This document shows positions 1-7,046 of a stretch of 64,000 bases of DNA, one piece after another; the first letter of the stretch is position 1; each line of letters begins with the position of its first letter. The notes beneath the pieces were generated by a model that saw only the letters and a list, made by a program, of their open reading frames with translations, made no database searches and was not told the DNA's origin. The translations under genes and the position numbers were made by a program. Source of the DNA: a virus; the IMG/VR virus record IMGVR_UViG_3300031649_000001, positions 1 through 64,000 of that record; one strand, given 5' to 3'.

Positions 1-95
1 AAGGCGCCGGGTGTCTCATCCCCGTAGATGGAGCCGTCCTGCCAGCCCCGGGTGTAGTCGTGTACGGGGACGTCGAAGTCAACGGAGATCGTCAT
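1..95 (-). CDS. Partial hypothetical protein, cut by the left edge
   Basis: Leftward reading frame starting at ATG 95-93 and open to the window edge (31 codons visible). It begins MTISVDFDVPVHDYTRGW and is acidic and non-repetitive, as a genuine N terminus should be. It lies 38 nt downstream of the stop of the small secreted protein gene at 134-364 and is probably in the same leftward operon. The family is not recognised, and the C-terminal part is missing from the window. Confidence 0.5.
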   Translation of the reverse strand, partial: MTISVDFDVPVHDYTRGWQDGSIYGDETPGA

Positions 96-108
96 GTCGG
101 CATTGTCC

Positions 109-128
109 CGGGCGGGCGCCCGGCCGGG
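109..128. repeat. Copy of the GC-rich palindromic element
   Basis: Run of alternating CCGGGCGGGC and GCCCGGCCGGG blocks between the two leftward genes. It matches the dispersed hyper-GC element seen at many sites in this window. Confidence 0.5.
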
Positions 129-133
129 TTCAC

Positions 134-364
134 CTATGCGATGAACTGCGCAGATACGGGCGGACCGCCCTCCTGTGCTTCCCGCTGAGGAGGCACGGCG
201 GAGGCCCCGGGCGCCGGGGTCGCGGTGGCGCTGCGCGACGGCGGGACGGACTCCTGGGAGCTGCTGGCGGTACACGACACGGCCAGCGCGAACAGCGGCG
301 CGCCGATGACCATCACGCAGCCCGCGCCGAACAGCGCGGATGCGACCGGGTCACGTCGTGACAT
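134..364 (-). CDS. Small exported or membrane-anchored protein (76 aa)
   Basis: Starts at ATG 364-362 behind a purine-rich AAGGGGGGAG. Residues about 8-32 form one hydrophobic segment ending in LAVSC, followed by a Ser/Pro/Thr/Ala-rich tail. This could be a lipoprotein with an imperfect lipobox or a protein with a single N-terminal membrane anchor. It follows the RepL-like gene by 17 nt on the same strand, so the two are probably co-transcribed. No family is recognised; a role at the cell surface is only an inference from the segment. Confidence 0.6.
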   Translation of the reverse strand: MSRRDPVASALFGAGCVMVIGAPLFALAVSCTASSSQESVPPSRSATATPAPGASAVPPQREAQEGGPPVSAQFIA

Positions 365-381
365 CGTCAGCTCCCCCCTTC

Positions 382-1029
382 CTACGCGATGACCCGGCGC
401 ACGCCGCCGCGCGCCCCGACGGACATGATGACGATCTCCGTGCCCGGCACCGGGATGGGCGGCAGCTTGCCGTCCTTGCGCCGCGCCGTGGCGTAGCCGA
501 TGGCCTCGGACTGCTTCTCGGCCGACCCGAAGTACAGCAGGTGCGGGTGGATCTGGTACTTGCCCCGCCCGGCCTTCCACAGGAACGAGCGCTCCATGAG
601 CTGCTGCATGCCGCCGGACGCCGTCTGACGGCTGACCCCCTTGGCGCCGCAGCCCTGGGCGATGACGTCCTGGGTGATGGGCACCTCGCCCGGCCCCTGC
701 ATGTGGATGTACTGTCCGCGCGGATTCGTTTCCGCCAGCTTGCCCACGACGACCCAGAACGCGTCCTTGGCCACCGGGGTCAGGTTGTACCGGGGGAAGT
801 GGCTCAGGAAGGCTACAGACACCACCACGTGCACGGACGCGGTGTCGAACCACTCCGTCAGCTCGTCTGACAGCGTCGCCATCTGGTAACTCCCCTTCTT
901 GCGGATGGTGAGCTCGACCGAGGTCCCGGGACCCAGGGTTCGCCCAACATGCTCCGCCGCCTCTTGGGCGGCCGTAATTCGCTGGTCATCCCTTCTGTCC
1001 TCACCGCCGAGCACGATCACGTCGTGCAT
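382..1029 (-). CDS. RepL-like winged-helix replication protein (putative)
   Basis: 215 aa from ATG 1029-1027 (GTG 1047 is an alternative). The central and C-terminal part has the pattern of plasmid RepL-type winged-helix initiators: a helical stretch around LTPVAKDAFWVVVGKL, a helix-turn-helix with VSRQTASGGMQQLMERSF, then a wing and the strand KYQIHPHLLYFGS, which corresponds to the 'inP..f..G' block of RepL proteins. A second good start lies at ATG 882-880 behind AAGGGGAG and would give 166 aa covering just the winged-helix part; the first 49 codons have more A/T-ending codons than the rest. The palindrome array immediately upstream (1096-1245) fits an origin or autoregulatory site. Assigned from pattern memory only; a general winged-helix regulator is the alternative. 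Confidence 0.55.
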   Translation of the reverse strand: MHDVIVLGGEDRRDDQRITAAQEAAEHVGRTLGPGTSVELTIRKKGSYQMATLSDELTEWFDTASVHVVVSVAFLSHFPRYNLTPVAKDAFWVVVGKLAETNPRGQYIHMQGPGEVPITQDVIAQGCGAKGVSRQTASGGMQQLMERSFLWKAGRGKYQIHPHLLYFGSAEKQSEAIGYATARRKDGKLPPIPVPGTEIVIMSVGARGGVRRVIA

Positions 1030-1095
1030 GCTTCGCCTCGTCGCCACTTAGTGGCCTCCAGTTCGCGCGTGCTCCACCGAAGTGATCTTACATAG

Positions 1096-1113
1096 TGTCG
1101 GGCTAACCCGACA
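1096..1113. repeat. Palindrome copy 1 of three (TGTCGGG..CCCGACA)
   Basis: TGTCGGGC followed by TAACCCGACA, a near-perfect inverted repeat. It is followed by GAGACACCCCTTGTGTCGTCCC, which recurs almost unchanged after copy 3. Confidence 0.8.
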
Positions 1114-1155
1114 TGAGACACCCCTTGTGTCGTCCCAGGGTTTACATACGTCTCC

Positions 1156-1183
1156 CCTAATGTCGGGTTAACCCGACATTAGG
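1156..1183. repeat. Perfect 28-bp palindrome (copy 2)
   Basis: Left arm CCTAATGTCGGGTT and right arm AACCCGACATTAGG match base for base. Its centre is about 65 bp from copy 1 and 64 bp from copy 3, close to six helical turns, so bound proteins would sit on the same face of the DNA. Confidence 0.9.
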
Positions 1184-1220
1184 CCCCCCTCATGTCGCAC
1201 CGGCCCGGCGTAGCGACGCG

Positions 1221-1245
1221 CAATGTCAGCTTAACCCGACATTGG
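1221..1245. repeat. Palindrome copy 3 of three
   Basis: CAATGTCAGCTTAACCCGACATTG carries two mismatches in the left arm compared with copy 2. It is followed by GGACACCCCGTGTGTCGTCC, the same flank as copy 1. Confidence 0.8.
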
Positions 1246-1474
1246 ACACCCCGTGTGTCGTCCCACCTGCGACAGAGGAAGGGGTTTCTGTCCGACTAAA
1301 CGCGCCGTACTCCACTCGCAGCATCAGCCGCGCCCGAAGGTCACACGGACGGAGGGAATTCACCCGCAAGGGTTGAACTCTGACAACAAACCTGGCATCG
1401 GGCTCACCACCGGCGCACACGGCGGCGCATCCGGCCCTCCCCGCAGACAGATTTCAGGTCGTGGGTTTACGCAT

Positions 1475-1537
1475 CGTTATGTAAAGCAGGGTGCGTCATA
1501 AGGGGGGTCGTTATGTAAAGCCTGGGCTTTACATAAC
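1475..1537. promoter_or_regulatory. Three half-site operator built on GTTATGTAAAGC
   Basis: CGTTATGTAAAGC occurs directly at 1475-1487 and 1509-1521, and inverted at 1525-1537. The last two form a perfect 13-bp inverted repeat around a 2-bp centre (GTTATGTAAAGCC TG GGCTTTACATAAC). Such AT-rich symmetry in this genome is best explained as a repressor or initiator binding site. The protein that binds it is not identified. Confidence 0.6.
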
Positions 1538-1952
1538 TTTCGCGTTTCCCCTGGTCAGAGGGGCGGTCCCTTCTTAAATACGCGCGGGCGCGCGAGGGCC
1601 GCCAGCAGCGGGCTACAACCGGCCACCGCAGAGAAACCCCAGGTCAGCGTCCCCGGCCGCCGCCGTATGTCGACTTGACGTCACTACGCGGGGGCTCCGC
1701 GCCCCCACACCCCCCGCCAGCGCCTAGGGCGCGCTGGACCGCCCACCGCCAGCAACCTCAAGTGCTCGGGTCTGCGACCCTGCGCGCTTGACGTCACTGG
1801 CGCCTGTGGTCAGGGGTGCGGCCCGGCGGGCGCCTGACGCGCTCCAGGCGGCGCGTGGGCGGCCTGCGGGCCGTCGGGGCGCCCTTTCCCCCATTCGGCC
1901 GGTTCTGGGCGGCAGGATGGCCAACTACAGACGCAGCAGCAACGGAGGCACC

Positions 1953-2237
1953 GTGAGCACCGAGTCCAGCTACGGGCGCGACCTTGAGCCCGGCGAACCG
2001 AACGAACCCACGTCGTGCGTCATCGCGACCGCCGACGGCGGCCGGGTGGAGTGCGCCATCACCCGCAAAGACGCATCCACGTGGATCGCCCGGCCGCCGG
2101 AGCCCCACCACTTCCAGGAGGGCGACCGCTTCCTGATCGACCGGCTGCCCGCCGGGTGCGGCGTGGAGTTCGTGGACGTGATCGGGCCAGGGTTTGAGGA
2201 CTGGTCCGGCCGGAAGGCAACCCGCCCCGCTACGTGA
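1953..2237 (+). CDS. Hypothetical protein (94 aa)
   Basis: The start is taken at GTG 1953 because GGAGG sits 5 nt upstream; the open frame runs further 5' but without a ribosome site. The protein is acidic with a beta-rich middle (ITRKDASTWIARPP, GDRFLIDRLP). No family is recognised. It stands alone in front of the repressor-type promoter at 2233-2285. Confidence 0.6.
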   Translation: MSTESSYGRDLEPGEPNEPTSCVIATADGGRVECAITRKDASTWIARPPEPHHFQEGDRFLIDRLPAGCGVEFVDVIGPGFEDWSGRKATRPAT

Positions 2238-2285
2238 CACGACGTTTGCACACCACACCCCACGGTGATAACGTCGTGTCTCACA
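2233..2285 (+). promoter_or_regulatory. Repressor-type promoter, best copy
   Basis: -35 TTGCAC (2246-2251), a 17-bp spacer and -10 TAACGT (2269-2274). GTGACACGACGT on the left and ACGTCGTGTCTCAC on the right form an inverted operator over the core. It drives the gene at 2314 and probably the early operon behind it. Confidence 0.8.
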
Positions 2286-2313
2286 CGGCAGTATGACCGA
2301 GGGACCAGGCCAC

Positions 2314-3216
2314 ATGAAGCTCACACCAACACAGACCAAGGCGTGCAACGCGCTGCGCGCCAGCCCCACGCACAAGATCAAGTCGGGAGACGGGTGGAGC
2401 CGGGGCATCCCCCGCCCCACCGTGGAGGCCCTGGCACGCAAGGGCCTCGCGGAGGTGACGCTCACCTCGACCAAGCGCACCCGGCGCCACCGCGACGGCC
2501 GCACCTCCACCTACTTCACGATCACCTGGACCGCGGAACTCATCCCCCAGCAGCCCGGCGCCGACGAGCTGGCGGAGCTGGACCTGATCATCCGCAACCG
2601 GGAGGGCATACTGCGCCCGGCTCAGCGCGGGCACGCCGCCGCCTACGTGGCGCACACCGCGCCCGCCGTGGCGCTGGAGGGCAGCCCCGCCCGCGCCCGG
2701 GGCTACAGCGTGTGCCGCGCCTACCGCGAGGCGCTCCGGTGGCCGGTGCCCCGACTGCTGGACCAGGTGATGATGCTCCGGCACATGAGCGGCCAGGCGC
2801 CGCTCCCGCCCGGCATCCCCGCCCAGGACACCGGCGAGCGCACGGAGGTGTGGGTGCTCACCGCCAAGACCGACGGACCCCGGCCCGGCAAGGAGCTGGG
2901 CCGCGTACGCGGATCCACGCAGAACGCCGCCGCCATCGCCGGGAACAGCCTCCTCAACACGCGCGGCGGCTACCAGATGCGGCGGCTGGGCTCGCTGGAG
3001 GTGGGGCACTGGCGCGAGGACTTCCGTGCCCGTGGCATCGTGCTCCGGCTGGAGGCCGTCCCCAGCGAGGAAGGCTTCCGCGTCAGCCAGGTCACCGACG
3101 GCCAGACCCTGGTCGCCAGGCCGACCGCCGACGAGGCCAAGCGTGACGCCCTGGCCGACCTCACCGCCCTGTACGCCGCGCTCGCCCCCCAGGCGACGCC
3201 GATCCACGCAGATTGA
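2314..3216 (+). CDS. Hypothetical protein with N-terminal winged-helix-like segment (300 aa)
   Basis: First gene behind the promoter at 2233-2285. The second in-frame ATG (2314) is preferred because GAGGGA lies 10 nt before it; ATG 2293 would add 7 residues. Residues about 1-60 read as a helix-turn-helix with a basic wing (IPRPTVEALARKGL, then TSTKRTRRHRDG), so DNA binding is plausible. The remainder is unassigned. The last residues, PIHAD, are encoded by the start-associated repeat of the next gene. Confidence 0.6.
   Translation: MKLTPTQTKACNALRASPTHKIKSGDGWSRGIPRPTVEALARKGLAEVTLTSTKRTRRHRDGRTSTYFTITWTAELIPQQPGADELAELDLIIRNREGILRPAQRGHAAAYVAHTAPAVALEGSPARARGYSVCRAYREALRWPVPRLLDQVMMLRHMSGQAPLPPGIPAQDTGERTEVWVLTAKTDGPRPGKELGRVRGSTQNAAAIAGNSLLNTRGGYQMRRLGSLEVGHWREDFRARGIVLRLEAVPSEEGFRVSQVTDGQTLVARPTADEAKRDALADLTALYAALAPQATPIHAD
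3201..3213 (+). repeat. Start-associated repeat, before 3228
   Basis: GATCCACGCAGAT ending 14 nt before ATG 3228 and running into its ribosome site GAGAGAG. It also overlaps the stop codon of the upstream gene. Confidence 0.85.
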
Positions 3217-3227
3217 GAGAGCCCGTC

Positions 3228-4472
3228 ATGGCTGAACGAGGCCGAGACATCATCCAGGCGGCCATGGCCGCCTCCCGCCTGGGCGACGAAGCCGACCGCC
3301 TGAAGCGGGAGATCGAGGCGCAGGAGGAGCGCCCCCGCCCGCCCGCGCTCCGCTTCCCAAAGCCGATCCACGCGGAGCCGTCAGCCGCGTACATCATGGA
3401 CACGCTCCAGGCGTTCACCTCCGCCTGGGAGGACATGCTCCGCACGGGCAACGTCTCCGACCTGGCCACGGAGATCTCCGCCCGCAGCGACGAGGAGAGG
3501 GAAGACCTCCAGCGGCGGATCGCGATGATCAGGCCGGAGTACAAGCAGCGCATCCTGACCCTGGCCCAGGACGTACGGCCGGTCAACATGTGGCGCAAGT
3601 ACCGCGAGACGTACGAGCCGCACCCCGCCATGAGCCAGGCCCTGGTGAAGATGAAGTCCGACTCGGCCGTGCCCGGCGAGGTGTTCGGGCGGCTGCGCCA
3701 CCCGAACCCGACGTTCCTGCTGCCGGGCGCACCGCCGATCACCCACGCCGACGGCAACCCCGGCCGCATCCTGGCCATCTTCGTGTCCGGGGCGGTGTCC
3801 CGCAGGCTCCAGCGCGACGGCGACCCCATGCGCCTGGGCGACGCCGGGCCGGGCAACGCCTCGGTCCTGCTGGACACCCACGACCCCGCCGCGAACAGCT
3901 TCCACGCGATGGTCGTCTCCGAGGTCCACAACCCCGAAGGCACCCAGGTCATCGACATGGACTGGTGCCACCTCACCGTCCCCGTCCGGGAGGCGTTCAC
4001 CCTGGATGACCTGGTGTTCGCCATCGCCTCGGACGGCTTCAACTGGGAAGCCACCATGGGCGAACTCGCCGGAGACACCCGCTTCCAGTACCTGACGGAC
4101 GTGTCGCGGGCCACGGTGTCCCACCTGCTCTACGCGTGCTCACGGACGGCGGAGATCGACGACAAGCCGCGCGCCAGCCGACCGCCGGTCAAGCGGAAGA
4201 AGGGCGAGCCCAAGCCGCTTCCATCCGCGCGGATCCGCCGGATGGGCTGGGTGACCGGCGCCGCCATCACCGACAGCGTCCGCCGCCCGGCCGCCCACAC
4301 GGACGCCCCCGGCACCGGCAAGAGCCGCCGCCCCCACATGCGCGGCGCGCACCTGCACCTGTACCGGGTCGGCCCCGGCCGCCAGGAGATCGAACTGAAG
4401 TGGCTGGACCCCATCCCCGTGAACGCGGGCAAGGACGACGGCACCACCATCACCAACCACCCGATGCGCTGA
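3228..4472 (+). CDS. AcrVA2-like protein (414 aa)
   Basis: ATG 3228 follows GAGAGAG. The C-terminal block matches the conserved end of the AcrVA2-like family: MGWVTGAAI (a 'G..vG' element), then RPHMRGAHLHLY (368-379), GPG, and LKWLDPIPVNAG (390-401), corresponding to RPHxRxGHxHxYxxG and a Trp-rich strand ending in VN.G in Moraxella AcrVA2. Upstream, VSHLLYACSRTAEI corresponds to the LLxLC..EPDI element. AcrVA2 is known to lower Cas12a expression by acting on translation of its mRNA; Cas12a is not expected here, so the target of this homologue is open. The N-terminal 120 residues are helical and unlike AcrVA2. A second, diverged member is at 44015-45223. Confidence 0.68.
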   Translation: MAERGRDIIQAAMAASRLGDEADRLKREIEAQEERPRPPALRFPKPIHAEPSAAYIMDTLQAFTSAWEDMLRTGNVSDLATEISARSDEEREDLQRRIAMIRPEYKQRILTLAQDVRPVNMWRKYRETYEPHPAMSQALVKMKSDSAVPGEVFGRLRHPNPTFLLPGAPPITHADGNPGRILAIFVSGAVSRRLQRDGDPMRLGDAGPGNASVLLDTHDPAANSFHAMVVSEVHNPEGTQVIDMDWCHLTVPVREAFTLDDLVFAIASDGFNWEATMGELAGDTRFQYLTDVSRATVSHLLYACSRTAEIDDKPRASRPPVKRKKGEPKPLPSARIRRMGWVTGAAITDSVRRPAAHTDAPGTGKSRRPHMRGAHLHLYRVGPGRQEIELKWLDPIPVNAGKDDGTTITNHPMR

Positions 4473-4482
4473 GGAGCACCCC

Positions 4483-4833
4483 GTGCCCGTCACCAACGAG
4501 GCCCAACCCGAGCCGACGCAGGACGACTTCGACCGGCTTCACTACCTGGTCACCCACCTCGTGGAGGCCGCCTTCGACGGCGAGCCCACGGTGATCACCA
4601 CCGACCGCACCGGCAAGGTCGACGCCGCCTGGGTCGCCCGTGACGGCGACCTGGAGCCGGTGGCCATGCAGCCCTGGCTCGCGGCCACCAGCGACAAGAC
4701 CCGCGAGTTCACGCTGATGAACCTGGGCGGGATGCTCCGGCTGTACGCCGAGCACCCCCGCCGCAACCCGCTCGTCAGCGTGGTCACGTACCCCGAGTGG
4801 CCCGCCATGGTCGAAGTCCACCTGTACGAGTAA
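4483..4833 (+). CDS. Hypothetical protein, tandem paralogue A (116 aa)
   Basis: GTG 4483 behind GAGGAG. It shares a plan with the next gene: TVITTDRTGKVDAAW, a central helix, LYAEHPRRN, then YPEWPAMVEVHLYE at the C terminus. The family is not recognised. It lies directly after the AcrVA2-like gene with a 10-nt gap, so both are probably translated from one message. Confidence 0.7.
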   Translation: MPVTNEAQPEPTQDDFDRLHYLVTHLVEAAFDGEPTVITTDRTGKVDAAWVARDGDLEPVAMQPWLAATSDKTREFTLMNLGGMLRLYAEHPRRNPLVSVVTYPEWPAMVEVHLYE

Positions 4834-4843
4834 CCCCCAGCCC

Positions 4844-4856
4844 GATCCGCGCAGAT
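4844..4856 (+). repeat. Start-associated repeat, before 4875
   Basis: GATCCGCGCAGAT followed by CGAGAGAGGACCAAGCC and ATG 4875. The extended tail recurs before 9206 and 60740. Confidence 0.85.
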
Positions 4857-4874
4857 CGAGAGAGGACCAAGCCG

Positions 4875-5216
4875 ATGACCCCGACCACCGACGCACGGAT
4901 GCCGCTGGCCGCCAGCGCCGTGATGGACGACCTGACGGCCGCCGCCCGCGCCTACTTCGGGCGCGTGCCCGTCCTGATCACCACCGACCGGCTCGGCCGC
5001 TTCGAGGGCGGATGGACCCGGCCCCGGCCCGGCCGCCCGCTCCAGGGCGTGGGCCAGAAGTCCGGCCTGCCCCTGTCGGACAAGCAGCGCCTGCGCCAGC
5101 GGATGAGCACGCTGGTCCGCGAGTACGCCAAGCACCCGCAGGCGAAGGAGTCGGCCGTCCGGCGCGTGCCGGACTGGCCCGACTGCATCGAGCTGCACCT
5201 GTCCTGGGGCGAATGA
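4875..5216 (+). CDS. Hypothetical protein, tandem paralogue B (113 aa)
   Basis: ATG 4875 follows AGAGAGGACC. It resembles the preceding protein: PVLITTDRLGRFEGGW, YAKHPQAKE and VPDWPDCIELHLSW sit in the same order, so this is a local duplication. No enzymatic motif is visible and the function is unknown. Confidence 0.7.
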   Translation: MTPTTDARMPLAASAVMDDLTAAARAYFGRVPVLITTDRLGRFEGGWTRPRPGRPLQGVGQKSGLPLSDKQRLRQRMSTLVREYAKHPQAKESAVRRVPDWPDCIELHLSWGE

Positions 5217-5226
5217 CCCTGCGCAG

Positions 5227-5252
5227 CCGGGCGGGCGCCCGCCCGCCCGGCC
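5227..5252. repeat. GC-rich palindromic element between genes
   Basis: CCGGGCGGGCGCCCGCCC and its continuation can fold on itself. It separates the paralogue pair from the gene at 5280. Confidence 0.6.
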
Positions 5253-5257
5253 TCACC

Positions 5258-5270
5258 GATCCACGCAGAT
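5258..5270 (+). repeat. Start-associated repeat, before 5280
   Basis: GATCCACGCAGAT followed by TGGAACACC and GTG 5280. Here the repeat supplies most of the 5' leader. Confidence 0.8.
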
Positions 5271-5279
5271 TGGAACACC

Positions 5280-5738
5280 GTGATCCTGCTCAGCCAGCGG
5301 GCCGCCCTCACCGGCGCCCTCACCATCCTCCGCGACCTCGCCGACCCCAGCCCCTGCGTCCTCACCGAGCACGGCCAGTGCGAGCCCCACCGCTGGAACC
5401 TCGGACACGAACCGTGCCCCCAGGGGCGCCTCCGCTTCCTGCTCAAGGAGCTGGACAAGCAGGGCCCCCTCCCGTCCTACAGCCAGCTCTCCCTGCTGGC
5501 GATGCTCCACGGGCTCGGCGAGCACCAGGAGGTACACGTCCGCGTCGCCGTCAACGGCCACTCCCACCGGGGCGTCCTGGGCGCCAACGAGCCCGCCAGC
5601 GGCACGACCCCGTTCCACGTGGATGTAGCCCACGGTGAGCGGGTCGAGCAGGTCGGCGCGGACGACATCCTTGAGGCCGACGTGTGCACCCGGTCGCTGC
5701 TCGGCGTCCCGCTCGACCCCACCCACGACCCGGCCTAG
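5280..5738 (+). CDS. Hypothetical protein (152 aa)
   Basis: GTG 5280, with only a weak purine stretch (GGAAC) before it. The N terminus is helical, then comes a Cys/His-containing stretch (SPCVLTEHGQCEPHRW and GHEPCPQGRL), which might bind a metal. The C-terminal half is mixed beta. No family is recognised. It ends 8 nt before the next start. Confidence 0.6.
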   Translation: MILLSQRAALTGALTILRDLADPSPCVLTEHGQCEPHRWNLGHEPCPQGRLRFLLKELDKQGPLPSYSQLSLLAMLHGLGEHQEVHVRVAVNGHSHRGVLGANEPASGTTPFHVDVAHGERVEQVGADDILEADVCTRSLLGVPLDPTHDPA

Positions 5739-5746
5739 GAGGGCCC

Positions 5747-6070
5747 GTGCTGCTCGACTTCGCCAACCATGAGCCGGTGCTCGTGTACTTCGAGCCCGAC
5801 CGCGTCACGGTCCCGGCCGAGGTGTGCGGCACCGACTCCGACGAGGAAACCGGCGTCTGGGTACCGGTCACCCAGTGCGCCATCGCCGCCGCCAACCAGC
5901 TCCCCGACGGCGCCCTCAACGAGAACGTGATCACCCTCGACCCGCCGTGCTCCTCCTGCGGACGGCGCTCGACCATGAGCCGGTGGGGACCGGACGCCAC
6001 CGGCGCCACCGGCTGGCAGTGCCACGCCATGGACTGCCTCCAGGACACCGAGGACGGAGTGTTCGAGTGA
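5747..6070 (+). CDS. Small zinc-finger-like protein (107 aa)
   Basis: GTG 5747 behind AGGAGGG; the longer upstream frame lacks a ribosome site. The C-terminal region has CSSCGRRS and, after about 18 residues, WQCHAMDC, a four-cysteine arrangement typical of a zinc ribbon. The N terminus is acidic. The stop overlaps the GTG of the next gene (GTGA). Confidence 0.65.
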   Translation: MLLDFANHEPVLVYFEPDRVTVPAEVCGTDSDEETGVWVPVTQCAIAAANQLPDGALNENVITLDPPCSSCGRRSTMSRWGPDATGATGWQCHAMDCLQDTEDGVFE

Positions 6071-6321
6071 CCATGGCCATCGCCGACTACGTGAGCGCCG
6101 CCGGGTGGATGCGCCTGGGCCAGCGCCGGGACGACACCCTCGTCCGCTGGCTGGAGCTCCACCCGTACAGCGAGGTGCACGAAGCCGCCGAAGCCCTGGC
6201 CCGCACCCGCTGGTCCACCCACCGGCGCCTCCTGAGGCTGGAACACGAAGGCCGCGTCCGATCCGCGCTGATGGACGGCCCGGTCTTCTACACCACCGTC
6301 TACGAGGCGACCGGCCGCTGA
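6067..6321 (+). CDS. Small winged-helix protein (84 aa)
   Basis: GTG 6067 overlaps the upstream stop; ATG 6073 is two codons later. The whole protein is one winged-helix domain: a first helix (TLVRWLELHP), the helix-turn-helix VHEAAEALARTRWSTHRRLL, then a wing (GRVRSALMDGPVFY). It is a candidate regulator, but no specific target is indicated. Confidence 0.6.
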   Translation: MTMAIADYVSAAGWMRLGQRRDDTLVRWLELHPYSEVHEAAEALARTRWSTHRRLLRLEHEGRVRSALMDGPVFYTTVYEATGR

Positions 6322-6407
6322 CGCTCCCCGGCGGACGCTGGAGGACCTGCCAGCGCCCGCCGGGCCCCGTCAACGCACCCGCCCACCACACGTCCGGAGA
6401 GAGCGAC

Positions 6408-7046
6408 TTGAGCGACACCACCACCCCGGAGCCGGTCACCGACCCGGCCGCCGACCCCATCGGCTACGTCCAGCGCAACATCTGGCCGCCCCTGCCCACG
6501 GTGTTCGGCGTCTGGCTGGGCGACCTGATCCACCGGGCCAAGGCCGGAGTGGATCCCGACCTGGAGCTGGCCGTCCCCGACGCCGTCCTGGAGACCGGCG
6601 TCTTCCTGCCGCTGTGCCGCAAGGACGGCGACACCATCGTCATCACCCTCGGGCGCGCGCTCACTCTGTTCGGCCTGGAGGAGCTGCTGTTCCCCGACGA
6701 CGAGGAGCACGCGGCCAGCCCGATCACCGTGTTCGAGCCGCTGGTCGCGCTGACCCTGGCCAACACCGCCGACGCCCAGACCGTGGCCGACGACTACAAC
6801 CCCCAGACCGTGAAGGAGCTGGCCGACACACTGACCGCCGGGGAGTGGCGCTTCGACATGACCGCCCGGATCCGCGTGGATCACCAAGGGCGCCTCACGT
6901 CCGGCCTCAACACCCTGCTGGCCATCGTCAAGGCGAACACCCCGGCGCCCGCCCTGGCCTTCTACGACACCGACGACACCGGAGCCGTGCCCCTCACCTG
7001 GCGCGGCCCGGCCGGATGGAACGACGGAGCACCGCATGACCACTGA
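6408..7046 (+). CDS. ParB-fold-like protein, short form (212 aa)
   Basis: TTG 6408 behind GGAGAG. Residues about 125-205 resemble the 'GEW..n....i...G.l.dG.HRl.A' core of phage ParB/sulfiredoxin-fold proteins: ADTLTAGEWRFDM, RIRVDHQGRLTSG, then LLAIVKANTPAPAL. The HRL triad is replaced by LNT, so any nuclease activity is doubtful. A longer relative is at 13463-14794. The end overlaps the next gene by 11 nt. Confidence 0.5.
   Translation: MSDTTTPEPVTDPAADPIGYVQRNIWPPLPTVFGVWLGDLIHRAKAGVDPDLELAVPDAVLETGVFLPLCRKDGDTIVITLGRALTLFGLEELLFPDDEEHAASPITVFEPLVALTLANTADAQTVADDYNPQTVKELADTLTAGEWRFDMTARIRVDHQGRLTSGLNTLLAIVKANTPAPALAFYDTDDTGAVPLTWRGPAGWNDGAPHDH

Larger units (their letters stand above)
1030..1952. 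other. Gene-free control or replication-origin region
   Basis: About 920 bp with no convincing gene. It holds three related palindromes spaced 64-65 bp apart (1096-1245), a repeated GTTATGTAAAGC operator (1475-1537), two copies of CTTGACGTCACT (1674-1685 and 1787-1798), and hairpins such as GGGGGC..GCCCCC near 1690-1706. It is relatively AT-rich at 1081-1180 and 1466-1580 compared with its surroundings. It lies between the leftward RepL-like operon and the long rightward operon, where a divergent control region and origin are expected. Confidence 0.6.

Noticed and set aside
1788-1952. Longer N terminus for the 1953 gene
   Set aside because: The extension is Arg/Ala/Gly-rich, lies over repeats of the control region and has no ribosome site, whereas GTG 1953 has GGAGG at good distance.
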